DNA of 64,000 bases from Corynebacterium casei LMG S-19264 (GTDB lineage Bacteria > Actinomycetota > Actinomycetes > Mycobacteriales > Mycobacteriaceae), in the NCBI RefSeq assembly GCF_000550785.1, contig NZ_CP004350.1:2026009-2090008 (forward strand), written 5' to 3'. Below are positions 1 to 9,093 of the stretch, piece by piece. Below the pieces are notes generated by a model. That model was not told the DNA's origin. It worked only from the letters and a program-made list of their open reading frames with translations, and did no database searches. Position 1 is the first letter of the stretch. Each line of letters opens with the position of its first letter. The position numbers and the translations under genes were made by a program.

Positions 1-444
1 GGTCAGCATCTCTTCATCTAGATTGAGATACTCAATAACGTCATTGCGCTTTATGGCATCACGCAGCTTGTCATTGAGCTGCTTTAAGTGTGCAATCTCG
101 GATGCTTCAAGGTTTAGCGCGCCCAGGCGGGCCGCTTCGACTTCAAGTAGTCCACGCACGGCGTAAATCTGCAAAAGCTCATCACGCGAAAGTTCTTTGA
201 CCACGGCGCCGCGGTAAGGCTGCGTCTCAACCAGCCCGACCTCTTCAAGCCGTTTGATGGCTTCACGCACAGGCATCACGCTAATACCCAGGTCGGCAGC
301 TAGATCTCGAATCTGAAGACGTCGGCCTGCCTCGTACTCCCCCTTCACAATCGCGTTATGCAAGGCGTCATAAGCTTGATCGCCGACCCGGGCAGTGGCT
401 TGAAGTTTCGAAAGAGGCATGGTGCCAACTATAGCGAACACCAT
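1..444 (-). CDS. GntR-family (FCD-type) transcriptional regulator, 3' end beyond the window
   Basis: The minus strand reads open from the left edge to ATG codons at 418-420 and, in frame, 442-444. Translating from 420 gives a winged helix with the GntR hallmark: residues around 20-65 include GEYEAGRRLQIRDLAADLGI and PVREAIKRLEEVGLV. Next comes a helical segment (ELLQIYAVRGLLEVEAARLG) typical of the start of an FCD ligand domain. The C-terminus lies outside the window. It sits about 50-70 bp downstream of the AGCS symporter gene on the same strand, so the two may be co-transcribed and the regulator may sense an amino acid or organic acid linked to that transporter. The ligand is inference. The choice between the two starts is open. 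Confidence 0.88.
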   Translation of the reverse strand, partial: MVFAIVGTMPLSKLQATARVGDQAYDALHNAIVKGEYEAGRRLQIRDLAADLGISVMPVREAIKRLEEVGLVETQPYRGAVVKELSRDELLQIYAVRGLLEVEAARLGALNLEASEIAHLKQLNDKLRDAIKRNDVIEYLNLDEEMLT

Positions 445-492
445 GCCTGTCTCCTGTCCTTGAATCAGCGCGATGAGTTCAGTTCGAGCGCC

Positions 493-2070
493 TTACCTCT
501 TCACGCGCAAAGATGTTGGAATCTTCAGATTCATCCTCATCCGCTTTTCTCGGGCCTCTTTCTCCGCAGCAGCAACAGCCTTCTTAGCCTGACGCTCAGC
601 GAATACAGTCTCCCACCATTCAGCACCTTCAATGCCCAGGGCCTTCGGGTCAAAGGTCGGATCCAGTCCAGCCTTGCGTTGACGGTCATAGTCATTGATA
701 ATCTTCCAGACTTTCGGCGTCAACAGCAGTACCGCTGCCATATTCAGCCAGGCCAGCAGGCCATAGCCGATATCGCCAGCCGCCCACATGGCGTCCGCGG
801 AGATAACAGAACCAATGAAGGATATAGCCAGTGCGCCGACCTTCACAACGTTTTCCATGAAGATGCTGCGCTTTTCACCGAGCAGGAAGACCAAGTTGGT
901 GATTGCCACATAGAAGAAGAACACCTGGGAGGTAAACGCGAAGAGCAAAATCGCGATAGCCACGGCAATACCGCCCCAGCCAGGCAGTGAGGAATCAATA
1001 GCGTGCTGCACAAAGTTTGGTCCCGCGATTGCAACAGGTACATGGTCCACAATCATTTCTCCAGCCCCGTCTTTGACGTGGTAACTGTCGGTGAGAACCA
1101 CCATGATGCCGGTAGCCATGCAGATGAGCAACAGATAAATGTACATGGAAAAGGCCTGGATAACGCCCTGCTTGCCAGGATGCGATGCATCCGCGGCCGC
1201 CGCAGCGAAGGTACCTTCACCGAAGCCAGTGGCAGAGGCAAAGACCGCACGACGCACGCCCCATGCGACGGCGTAACCAACAATGCCGCCGAAGACGTGG
1301 TCCCGCCCCATGCCGGAGCTAACAATCAGCATGATCGCATCCGGCAGCTTGTCGATGTTCAAAATGATGAGCAGCAAAGCGGTGAGCAGGTAGCCAACTG
1401 CCATGAATGGAACGACGGTCTGAGCAACCTGAACTACGCGCTTGGTACCGCCGACAACAACCACGCCCAGCAGGCTGGTGATGATTAGACCCGTTACCCA
1501 TGGCTCAATGCCGAAAGCCTGTTGTGCAGACGAGGCAATGTTGTTGGATTGCACGCCTGGGAAGACGAAGCCGTAGCCAATCATCGCGGTGAGAGCGACG
1601 ATGAATGCGAGCCACGGAGCCTTGAGGCTGTACTTGATGTAGTACGGCATGCCGCCGCGGTCTTCGCCATGCACGCGGCGCTTGTAGAGCTGCGCCACCA
1701 CTGCTTCGACATAGGCACAGGTAGAGCCAAGAAGTCCGGTGACTGCCATCCACATGATGGAGCCCGGACCACCCATAGCGATGGCGGTTGCAACACCGGC
1801 GGTACTGCCGAAGCCAACGCGGGAAGACAAGGTCAAAGCCAAAGTCTGGAATGAGGAGAGGCCGCCATCGCCAGATTCACTGTCTTTGAGCTGCCGGATC
1901 ATGTCCGGCAAGCGACGAAACTGCACTGCCTTGGTTACAAAAGTGAAAAAGACTCCGACTGCCAACGCAAAATATGCCAGTGGATTCCAGATCCAGTCAC
2001 TGACCGTAGTCAATAGGTTCATGAGCATTTCCATCCGGTTGGTGACACCCGTCGCGGAGGATGAATTCAT
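493..2070 (-). CDS. Alanine/glycine:cation symporter (AGCS family)
   Basis: About 525 residues with many hydrophobic segments. The AGCS signature region GFGSTAGVATAIAMGGPGS is present, followed by GGMPYYIKYSL and GVRRAVFASATGFGEGT. The family imports small neutral amino acids with Na+ or H+ across the cytoplasmic membrane. I place the start at ATG 2068-2070 because GGAGAT lies about 9 bases upstream; the longer open frame to 2328 adds an atypical Cys-rich leader that does not look translated. The tail (AERQAKKAVAAAEKEAREKRMRMN) is a charged cytoplasmic extension. The GntR gene follows on the same strand. The substrate cannot be fixed from sequence. Confidence 0.9.
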   Translation of the reverse strand: MNSSSATGVTNRMEMLMNLLTTVSDWIWNPLAYFALAVGVFFTFVTKAVQFRRLPDMIRQLKDSESGDGGLSSFQTLALTLSSRVGFGSTAGVATAIAMGGPGSIMWMAVTGLLGSTCAYVEAVVAQLYKRRVHGEDRGGMPYYIKYSLKAPWLAFIVALTAMIGYGFVFPGVQSNNIASSAQQAFGIEPWVTGLIITSLLGVVVVGGTKRVVQVAQTVVPFMAVGYLLTALLLIILNIDKLPDAIMLIVSSGMGRDHVFGGIVGYAVAWGVRRAVFASATGFGEGTFAAAAADASHPGKQGVIQAFSMYIYLLLICMATGIMVVLTDSYHVKDGAGEMIVDHVPVAIAGPNFVQHAIDSSLPGWGGIAVAIAILLFAFTSQVFFFYVAITNLVFLLGEKRSIFMENVVKVGALAISFIGSVISADAMWAAGDIGYGLLAWLNMAAVLLLTPKVWKIINDYDRQRKAGLDPTFDPKALGIEGAEWWETVFAERQAKKAVAAAEKEAREKRMRMNLKIPTSLRVKR

Positions 2071-2373
2071 GTTATACACATCTCCGTATATGTCAAGGAG
2101 TTTCTGGAAACTCTCTTCATTTGTATGGAAATTCGACAAACTTTCGACAAAGCCTTGTATCAGCCCGCATGCGCATGTATGTTTGTGATCACACATCACA
2201 AATCGTGTGGAATATCCGCAGGTGATGTACCTACAGTGTCCCAATTCATCTGACACCCGCACGAGGACACAACCACTGAACAAAACACAGACGTGCGGCA
2301 CTGGACAATCAAAAATCCAGCGCCGCACGATGAAAATCTAAAGGACAGTACTCACAACTAATAAATCAAACGT

Positions 2374-2862
2374 TTACTCGGCCTCGCGGACATCAACTCC
2401 ACGTTCGGCGAAAGCTTTAAAATCTTCCATATGTACGCGCTGCTGCTTGCGAAATGAACCCTTCATAATAGGTGCGAGCACCCGCATCATCACACCATCA
2501 AAGCGATACACGTTCTCGCTCTCCCATAACGTTCGCTCAGGCTCAAGCTCTATAAAGCGGTCTTTGGAAATGCTCCACATTCCTTCGGCTTCAAGCTCAC
2601 GGTCGTAATAAATAATCTCTGCGGCTTGCAGATTCTCTAAATCCTGAGGCTCTTGGCGCACCACGGTTTCGGTAGCTTCCATCTCTTGGCCACCGGTATC
2701 AAACACAATGCGCGAGGAAGTACCGACCTCGCCGTGGTTGCCACTCAACGGCTCATGCTCTTTCAATCCGCGTAGCCACTTGGGGATGGAATCTGCATCT
2801 GAAATCAGGCGAACTACATCTTTTCGGGGTAAGTCACTCTTAATGGATCCGGTGTACTTCAC
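2374..2862 (-). CDS. SRPBCC (START/polyketide-cyclase-like) family protein
   Basis: 162 residues, matching the size of single-domain SRPBCC proteins. It begins with a short beta strand and a helix (MKYTGSIKSDLPRKDVVRLISDADSIPKWL), as in the helix-grip fold, and continues as alternating strands to a long C-terminal helix (MKGSFRKQQRVHMEDFKAFAERG). Such proteins bind hydrophobic ligands or act as cyclases or coenzyme carriers; no catalytic residue can be named here. It lies downstream of the PEP-mutase-like gene on the same strand, but a hairpin at 2892-2920 separates them, so co-transcription is doubtful. Confidence 0.75.
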   Translation of the reverse strand: MKYTGSIKSDLPRKDVVRLISDADSIPKWLRGLKEHEPLSGNHGEVGTSSRIVFDTGGQEMEATETVVRQEPQDLENLQAAEIIYYDRELEAEGMWSISKDRFIELEPERTLWESENVYRFDGVMMRVLAPIMKGSFRKQQRVHMEDFKAFAERGVDVREAE

Positions 2863-2891
2863 TTCTGTCTCCTATTAAGCTCATATTCCTT

Positions 2892-2920
2892 TAAACCCCG
2901 GGAGGTATGCGCGGGGTTTA
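2892..2920 (-). terminator. Hairpin after the PEP-mutase-like gene
   Basis: TAAACCCCG and CGGGGTTTA form a perfect 9-bp stem around an 11-base loop. The right arm contains the TAA stop of the upstream minus-strand gene. No long T run follows on the minus strand, so termination may be weak. Confidence 0.55.
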
Positions 2921-3682
2921 AACCCATTGTTTGAACTGCTCGGCAGTGGTTTCGGACAGCCACTTCTGCCACAACGGGCCAAAGGAAATGCGGCGCACGC
3001 CGAGATCCTTCAACGCGGCAAGGTCCCCTGCACCATGCCCATCAACTGGGTGGGCGGTGACGTTGAGCGGAATAGAAACAGCATCCATCAGAGTCTGAAC
3101 TTGGTCTGCTGACTTCAAAGCGACCGGGTACACCGAACGCGCACCCGCCTGCTGCATCAGTTGAATACGCTTGGCGGCTTCCGCCAACGGATCCTCAAAC
3201 ACATCAGTGCCCAAGCGCACCGCGTCGGTTCGACCGTTGATGACGAATTCAACACCTGCTGCATCTGCTGCTTCACGTGCAGCGGCAATATAATCTGCGT
3301 GCTCTTGTGCTTCACGGACGCGGTCGCCTTCGGTGTGCACGACATCTTCAATATTCGCACCCACTGCACCTGCCTCAATCAGACGGTTGATCAGGTCGGC
3401 AGGCTCGAGTCCATAGCCGGATTCCACGTCTGCGGAGACAGGGATACTGACCTTCAGTGCAATCTTGGCCACTACTTTCAGGTACTCGGAGAAGTCCATG
3501 TTTTCACCGTCCGAGCTGCCAATCGCATCTGCTACCGGGTGGCTTCCGACGGTTAGCCCTTCAAATCCAGCTTCCTCTACCAGCGCTGCGGACCAAGTGT
3601 CCCAGGCGGTCGGAAGAACCAAAGTCTTTCCCGATTCATGTGCTTGTGCGAACTGTGCGGCCAGTGCTTTAACGTCAGACAT
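2918..3682 (-). CDS. Isocitrate lyase/PEP mutase superfamily protein
   Basis: 254 residues from ATG 3680-3682, which has AAGGAG about 7 bases upstream; the frame continues further 5' but without a good ribosome site. The TIM-barrel features of the superfamily are visible: the substrate-loop region LPTAWDTWSAALVEEAGFEGLTVGS near residues 18-42, the acidic metal site in PVSADVESGYG (about 82-92), then NIEDVVH and INGRTDA. Members cleave or rearrange C-C or C-P bonds of small carboxylates (oxaloacetate decarboxylase, methylisocitrate lyase-like or phosphonopyruvate enzymes). The Cys of the true isocitrate-lyase motif (KKCGH) is absent, so it is not a glyoxylate-shunt enzyme. The reaction is not determined. 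Confidence 0.85.
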   Translation of the reverse strand: MSDVKALAAQFAQAHESGKTLVLPTAWDTWSAALVEEAGFEGLTVGSHPVADAIGSSDGENMDFSEYLKVVAKIALKVSIPVSADVESGYGLEPADLINRLIEAGAVGANIEDVVHTEGDRVREAQEHADYIAAAREAADAAGVEFVINGRTDAVRLGTDVFEDPLAEAAKRIQLMQQAGARSVYPVALKSADQVQTLMDAVSIPLNVTAHPVDGHGAGDLAALKDLGVRRISFGPLWQKWLSETTAEQFKQWV

Positions 3683-3771
3683 CTCATGCTCCTTCGCGGT
3701 GACAGCCCCGCGCAGATACGCAAGGCTTAGGAAATTTCTGCGTCTAGGAGCCACTGTACCCAAAACCTCAA

Positions 3772-4479
3772 TCACACCAGCGGCCACGGAAACTGCCTGT
3801 GTGATCGCGGGCGCGGTAGGAACGGCAAACGCACAATTCGCGATGCCCGTCGATGCAAAGCTTCAATCTCCACCGGGTGCAAAAGCTCCCACAGCTCCTC
3901 CGGAACTTCTGTTAAAAGCGGTTCAACAGCCTCGATCAGCTCATCCGGAATGGTGTGCCCACCAAACTCCCAAATCACTGTGCGTAATTTTGGCTCCACG
4001 GAGAAACACAGCCCGTGGTCAATGCCCCAAATATGATCACCTTCAAGCAGCACGTGTCCGGATTTTCTATCTGTGTTATTGCACAGCAAATCAAATACGG
4101 CCATTCGCAGAAACTGCTCATGCAGGTCTTCCCGGGAATCGACCAGCGGGAAATAGTGCTCACCATCGTTATGGATAAACCACTGCAACGACCCGACCCC
4201 GGCCGGGGCATCGCGGACAATCACCGTCGGCGGAACCACATGCCAGCCTAAGTGCTCACTGAGCACAAAGGCAGCACGCTCGCGGGCATGCAATCCGGGC
4301 GGAAAGTCCCAGAGCGGCTGCTCTCCCGCTTGCGGTTTGTACACTGCCCAGGCGTAATCCTCCCTGAGCTCCAAGTCCACCACGAAACCAATGTTGCTGG
4401 ATTCCACCAGCTGCTGGACAATTCCCATTTCCCCGTGGTTGAGAATCTCCAGCTCTCGTTCAAAAGGTGGCTCCATCAC
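3772..4479 (-). CDS. SCO1664-family PI3/4-kinase-fold protein
   Basis: 235 residues. Visible kinase-like blocks are a Lys-containing strand (YAWAVYKPQAGEQPLWDFPPG, about residues 42-62), a catalytic-loop-like FDLLCNNTDRKSGHVLL (about 128-144) and a metal-binding IDHGLCF (about 153-159). This is the layout of the PI3/4-kinase-like SCO1664 family, found across actinobacteria beside phosphatase genes. Its stop codon region overlaps nothing downstream, but its start overlaps the upstream histidine-phosphatase gene by 4 bp (ATGA-type), implying translational coupling. The substrate is unknown. In mycobacterial relatives a DUF3090 gene usually sits between the two; it is missing here. Confidence 0.8.
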   Translation of the reverse strand: MMEPPFERELEILNHGEMGIVQQLVESSNIGFVVDLELREDYAWAVYKPQAGEQPLWDFPPGLHARERAAFVLSEHLGWHVVPPTVIVRDAPAGVGSLQWFIHNDGEHYFPLVDSREDLHEQFLRMAVFDLLCNNTDRKSGHVLLEGDHIWGIDHGLCFSVEPKLRTVIWEFGGHTIPDELIEAVEPLLTEVPEELWELLHPVEIEALHRRASRIVRLPFLPRPRSHRQFPWPLV

Positions 4480-5132
4480 GAGGCTGTACCTTCACGCAGA
4501 TAAGACAATGAACCTGTACGGGAGTTAGTCACCAACATGCGCGTACCTTCTGTAGTGAATTCCACTGCAGAAATCGAGGCGGTGTCAATGTGGATTTTTT
4601 GAAAAGAATCCAATGGGGTTCCCACAAAATACGCAACGGCAGCTTTGATGGTGTCAGCATGGCTAAATGCTGCAACAACCTGCCCCGGATGCCGCTGGGC
4701 AATATCCTTTACCGCGCTGACCATGCGGTCTTGCATCTCTGTAAAGCTCTCACCCTCGGGGAAACGGAACGTGGAAGGTGAGCTTTGCACCTGCTTCCAC
4801 TCCGGAAGTTTGTTAAGCTCCGTGAGTTTTTCTCCAGTCCATTGGCCGAAGTCGCATTCGATGAGGTTGGCATCGGCAAGCAACTGCAATCCCTGCCCTG
4901 CCACTGTCGGCGCTGCCGTCTCCTGCGCGCGCTCCATCGGTGAGGAATACACAGCGTCCAGCGCCAAACCCTCCAAGCGCGAAGCCACATCTCGTGCTTG
5001 CTCCTGCCCGCGCTCCGACAAATGCAAACCCGGCGTGCGGCCCGGCAAAATCTGACCCGTAGTGGGAGTCTGACCATGACGAATAAGCAAGACGATAGTG
5101 GATTCTTCTACCTTCTTCATGCCATGCAGCAT
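4476..5132 (-). CDS. Histidine phosphatase family protein (MSMEG_4193-like phosphomutase)
   Basis: Up to 218 residues. The RHG motif is at LLIRHGQTPTTGQILPGRTPG (about residues 16-36), with YSSPMERAQETA and the second catalytic His region FSHADTIKAAVAYF further on. The family transfers or removes phosphate through a phosphohistidine. Two starts are possible (5132, or Met5 at 5120); neither has a clear ribosome site. It overlaps the SCO1664-type kinase-fold gene by 4 bp, so the pair probably acts on one substrate or in one signalling step. That link is inference from gene order. A divergent gene begins at 5170. Confidence 0.85.
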   Translation of the reverse strand: MLHGMKKVEESTIVLLIRHGQTPTTGQILPGRTPGLHLSERGQEQARDVASRLEGLALDAVYSSPMERAQETAAPTVAGQGLQLLADANLIECDFGQWTGEKLTELNKLPEWKQVQSSPSTFRFPEGESFTEMQDRMVSAVKDIAQRHPGQVVAAFSHADTIKAAVAYFVGTPLDSFQKIHIDTASISAVEFTTEGTRMLVTNSRTGSLSYLREGTAS

Positions 5133-5169
5133 ACCCGCGAGAAATATTTAGCACTCTAAACGTAAATTT

Positions 5170-6576
5170 ATGACTAGTGTGAGGGGTGTGAGTCTTCCAC
5201 CTAATGTTTCCACGGTCGGTGAGCTGAAGGCCGCCGGCTACCAACACCGATCCTTGCGCCTTGAAATCCGCGACAACCTGCTGGATAAGCTGCGCAAGGG
5301 CGAGGATCCTTGGCCTGGTCTGCATGGTTTAGAACAGACGGTCATTCCCCAAGTTGAACGTGCGCTGATTGCTGGCCATGACATTGTTTTGCTCGGTGAG
5401 CGTGGTCAGGGCAAGACGCGCCTGCTGCGCTCCATGACTGCATTGTTGGACGAATGGGTTCCCATTGTTGCCGGTTCTGAGCTGCGCGAGGACCCTTTCG
5501 CACCGATTACGGACGCGACGCGTGAGCGTATTGAGCGCGAGGGCGATGACGTGGAGATCACCTGGATTCATCACGATGCCCGCTATGCGGAAAAGCTTGC
5601 TACACCTGATACTTCAGTTGCCGACCTCATTGGTGATATTGACCCGATGCGCGTGGCTGAGGGCCGTCGCCTTGGGGACCCGGAGACCATTCACTATGGC
5701 CTGATTCCGCGTTCTAACCGTGGCATTGTTGCGATTAATGAGCTGCCCGACTTGGCTGAGCGCATCCAGGTGTCCATGTTGAATGTGATGGAAGAGCGCG
5801 ACGTTCAAATTCGTGGCTACATGCTGCGGCTGCCGTTGGATGTGCTGGTTGTGGCTTCTGCGAACCCGGAGGATTACACCAACCGTGGCCGCATTATCAC
5901 CCCGCTCAAAGACCGCTTTGGTGCGGAGATTCGTACGCACTATCCGCTGGCGCTGGAAGATGAGATTGCCGTTATCCGCCAAGAAGCCCACCTGGTGGCG
6001 GAGGTGCCGGAAATTCTCCTGGAAATTCTGGCTCGATACACCCGTTCTTTGCGTGAGTCTTCTGCGGTGAACCAGCGCGCTGGTGTTTCTGCGCGTTTCG
6101 CGATTGCGGGTGCGGAGACCATCGCCGCGGCGGCGTTGCATCGCGCCAGCATTCGCGGCGAAGATGACGCCGTTGCCCGCCTGGTTGATGTTGAATCCGC
6201 AGTCGAGGTTTTGGGCGGCAAGATTGAATTTGAGTCCGGTGAAGAAGGCCGCGAGTGGGATATTTTGGACTACACGCTGCGTACTTCGACGGCGGAAACG
6301 CTACGCGCTACTTTGCGCACCTTGGACTTCAACCCGCTGATTGCAGCGCTTGATGGCAGCGTCACTATTTCCACTGGCGCGAGTGTCTCCGCCAAGGACT
6401 TCCTTGCCGGGCTGCCTGACTTGGGTGAAACCACGCTCTATGACGATATCGCGCAAGCCTTTGACGCGGATTCTGAAGGTGCTCGCGCCAACGCAATTGA
6501 GCTGGCTTTGGAGGGGTTGTTTTTGTCCCGCAAGATTGCCAAGGACTCTGGCGAAGGCGAAACCATTTACGGTTAA
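5170..6576 (+). CDS. MoxR/magnesium-chelatase-type AAA ATPase
   Basis: 468 residues. Walker A is GERGQGKT (about 76-83), the Walker B-like strand is GIVAINELPDL (about 185-195), sensor 1 is VVASANPEDYTNRG (about 227-240), and LKDRFGAEIRTHYP follows. This is the ChlI/BchI-like subgroup, without magnesium-chelatase pathway genes nearby. With the VWA protein next door it forms the common ATPase plus MIDAS-protein chaperone module that remodels or inserts metal into a target protein. The 15-bp gap to that gene indicates one operon. Start 5170 is uncertain: in-frame GTG codons at 5179 and 5188 follow, and no strong ribosome site precedes the ATG. Confidence 0.88.
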   Translation: MTSVRGVSLPPNVSTVGELKAAGYQHRSLRLEIRDNLLDKLRKGEDPWPGLHGLEQTVIPQVERALIAGHDIVLLGERGQGKTRLLRSMTALLDEWVPIVAGSELREDPFAPITDATRERIEREGDDVEITWIHHDARYAEKLATPDTSVADLIGDIDPMRVAEGRRLGDPETIHYGLIPRSNRGIVAINELPDLAERIQVSMLNVMEERDVQIRGYMLRLPLDVLVVASANPEDYTNRGRIITPLKDRFGAEIRTHYPLALEDEIAVIRQEAHLVAEVPEILLEILARYTRSLRESSAVNQRAGVSARFAIAGAETIAAAALHRASIRGEDDAVARLVDVESAVEVLGGKIEFESGEEGREWDILDYTLRTSTAETLRATLRTLDFNPLIAALDGSVTISTGASVSAKDFLAGLPDLGETTLYDDIAQAFDADSEGARANAIELALEGLFLSRKIAKDSGEGETIYG

Positions 6577-6591
6577 GGAGCACGACCTGCA

Positions 6592-8550
6592 ATGACTCAT
6601 CCGATTGGCCCGCGCGGCAGGAAGCGGAGCCGCTATGGCCGCTATTCTGGTGGCCCGGATCCGCTTGCCCCGCCGGTGGATCTGACTGATGCTTTGCGCG
6701 ATATTGCCAATGACATCATGGCTGGATATTCGCCTGAGCAGGCATTGCGGGAGTACCTTCGACGCGGCGCTCAGGGCCAGGATGGTTTTGATGAGCTGGC
6801 GCGCAAGGCCGCGCAGCGCCGTAAAGAGTTGTTGGAGCGTAACAATCTCGGCGGCACGTTGCAGGAGGTTAAAGCACTGCTTGACGATGCCCTCCGGTTG
6901 GAGCGCGCGCAGCTCGCCCGCGATATTGATTTAGATGACACGGACCGTGCCTTCCGGGAGATGCAGTTAGAAAACCTTCCGGAATCCACCCCGGCTGCGG
7001 TTTCTGAGCTCAATAACTATGACTGGCAGTCCACGGATGCCCGCGAGAAGTTTGAGCGCATCCGTGACTTGTTGGGCCGGGAAATGCTGGACCAGCAGTT
7101 CGCTGGCATGAAGCAGGCGCTTGAAGGTGCTACTGAGGAAGATAAGGCAGCCGTTGCGGAAATGCTGCGTGACCTCAATGAACTACTGAGCAAGCACCGC
7201 GAAGGCATTGATACCCCTGCTGATTTTGCCAATTTTATGGCTAAACATGGCGAGCAGTTCCCGGAGAACCCGCGCGATATTAACGAGCTTATCGATATTC
7301 TCTCCCAGCGTTCTGCTGCCGCTCAGCGCATGCTGAATTCCATGTCTGAGGAGCAGCGCAATGTGTTGATGCAGCTTTCTTCACAGGCTTTCGGCTCCCA
7401 AGAACTTCAGGCACTCATGGGTGAACTCACGGGTAATCTGCGTGGGCTTCGTCCCGATCTGGATTGGTCTGGTTCTGAAGAATTCACTGGTGAAGAAGGC
7501 ATGGGTTTGGGTGATGGCACTGGTGCCATGCAGAATTTGACGGAGCTTGACCGTCTGGCAGAACAACTTCGCCATGACCATACTGACTTGGATCTGGATG
7601 CGCTGCGCCGCCAGCTCGGTGATGACGCTGCGGTTTCTGCAGAGCTACTGGATAAGATTGACCGCGCGATGCGCGAGAGCGGCATGCTGCGACGCTCTGC
7701 TGATGGTTCTTTGAAACTTAGCCCGCAGGCCATGCGGCGATTGGGCAAGGCATTGTTGGACGATGCAACGGAGCAGCTATCCCCTCGCTCGGTTTCACGC
7801 GATTCCAGGTTGTCCGGCGCCAGCGGTGAGCAAACCGGTGCAACGCGTCCTTATGAATACGGCGATACCCAGCCGTGGGATGTCACACGCACCATCACTA
7901 ACGCCATCCAAAGAACCGCCGGCACGGATGAGCCTGTCAAGCTCACGCCTAATGACATTGAGGTTGTGGAAACTGAGCAGCGCACCCAGAATGCTGTCGC
8001 GTTGTTGGTGGACACAAGCTATTCGATGGCCGCGGAAGGCCGCTGGGTTCCCATGAAGCAAACGGCTTTGGCGTTGCATCATCTGATCAGCACGCGTTTT
8101 CGCGGTGACGAATTGGCGCTGATCACCTTCGGCCGCACCGCCATGACCACGGATATTGAAGAGCTCACGGCACTGCCGCCGGTGCAGGAACAAGGCACGA
8201 ACCTCCATCACGCGCTGCTGTTGGCTGAGCGTTTCTTCGCACGTCATCCTTCGATGCAGCCCACGCTCTTGGTGGTGACCGATGGTGAGCCCACCGCCTA
8301 TTTGCAGCCCGATGGTCATGCGTGGTTTAACTGGCCTACGGACCAGCACACGATGTTCTCCACTGTTACGCAGCTGGACAAGGTAACCAAGCGCGGCACC
8401 CGCACCACCTTCTTCCGGCTGGGCCATAACGACGGTTTGCAGCATTTCCTCAATCAGCTAGCCGACCGGATTGGCGGCAAAGTGGTTGCACCGGACCTCG
8501 ATGGGCTTGGTGCCGCTGTGGTGGATGAGTATCTCAACTACCGTTTCTAA
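6592..8550 (+). CDS. VWA-domain protein, partner of the MoxR-type ATPase
   Basis: 652 residues. The long N-terminal part is charged and helical (LREYLRRGAQGQDGFDELARKAAQRRKELLERN and similar). The C-terminal von Willebrand A domain starts near residue 465, with the MIDAS signature DTSYS at about 473-477 and a later VVTDGEPTAY. In MoxR/VWA pairs the MIDAS protein is the substrate-recognition subunit that the ATPase drives; the client here is unknown. Ribosome site GGAG lies before ATG 6592. The next gene encodes a VOC protein about 135 bp downstream, so a third operon member is possible but not shown. Confidence 0.87.
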   Translation: MTHPIGPRGRKRSRYGRYSGGPDPLAPPVDLTDALRDIANDIMAGYSPEQALREYLRRGAQGQDGFDELARKAAQRRKELLERNNLGGTLQEVKALLDDALRLERAQLARDIDLDDTDRAFREMQLENLPESTPAAVSELNNYDWQSTDAREKFERIRDLLGREMLDQQFAGMKQALEGATEEDKAAVAEMLRDLNELLSKHREGIDTPADFANFMAKHGEQFPENPRDINELIDILSQRSAAAQRMLNSMSEEQRNVLMQLSSQAFGSQELQALMGELTGNLRGLRPDLDWSGSEEFTGEEGMGLGDGTGAMQNLTELDRLAEQLRHDHTDLDLDALRRQLGDDAAVSAELLDKIDRAMRESGMLRRSADGSLKLSPQAMRRLGKALLDDATEQLSPRSVSRDSRLSGASGEQTGATRPYEYGDTQPWDVTRTITNAIQRTAGTDEPVKLTPNDIEVVETEQRTQNAVALLVDTSYSMAAEGRWVPMKQTALALHHLISTRFRGDELALITFGRTAMTTDIEELTALPPVQEQGTNLHHALLLAERFFARHPSMQPTLLVVTDGEPTAYLQPDGHAWFNWPTDQHTMFSTVTQLDKVTKRGTRTTFFRLGHNDGLQHFLNQLADRIGGKVVAPDLDGLGAAVVDEYLNYRF

Positions 8551-8685
8551 AACCCGCCAGCGCCCAGAGAGACGCCTGTCACAATTTACTGGCATACTAT
8601 GGATTAGTTTCTTCCACCTACTCACTCTTCTACAGTTCGACCGATCGATGACCTCGAATCAACCTTCCACCTAAGTGAGTCCCGA

Positions 8686-9093
8686 ATGTCCCGTCCAGTT
8701 CATTTTGAAATCGAAGTTTCCAACGTTCCCCAGGCCAGCGAGTTTTATGCCGCCGCATTCGGCTGGACCTACGAGGATTATTCCGAGTACGCCGAACGCC
8801 CCTACTACGGTGTAGTCACTGGCCCTGAAGGCTCTCTTGGCATCAACGGCGCCATCATGCAGCGCGACGGCGGCGCCACCCCGGCCGGTACCGCACCAGC
8901 ATCCGCGTCCAATGCAGCGGTGTTGACCATGGGCGTTGAAAGTTTTGACGCCACAGCAAAAAAGATTCTCGCCGCAGGCGGCACCGTGGTCAGAGAAAAG
9001 TACGCCCTTCCAGGCATGGCCTGGCAGGGCTATTTCTTGGACCTTGATGGCAATGTTTTTGGCATTCACGAACCCGATGAGAGCGCCAGCTAG
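8686..9093 (+). CDS. VOC (glyoxalase/bleomycin-resistance fold) family protein
   Basis: 135 residues, the usual length of a single VOC unit. It begins with the metal-side strand RPVHFEIEVSNVPQASEFYAAAFGW, continues with GPEGSLGINGAIMQRDG, and ends with the second half YFLDLDGNVFGIHEPDE, whose Glu/His residues could bind a metal. VOC proteins may be dioxygenases, lyases, isomerases or drug binders; nothing here fixes the role. The next membrane-protein gene overlaps its 3' end by 17 bp, so they are likely co-translated. Confidence 0.85.
   Translation: MSRPVHFEIEVSNVPQASEFYAAAFGWTYEDYSEYAERPYYGVVTGPEGSLGINGAIMQRDGGATPAGTAPASASNAAVLTMGVESFDATAKKILAAGGTVVREKYALPGMAWQGYFLDLDGNVFGIHEPDESAS

Noticed and set aside
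2041..2110. Palindromic GntR operator before the AGCS symporter gene
   Set aside because: TATACACATCTCCGTATATG looks half-palindromic but the arms do not pair well enough to support a site.
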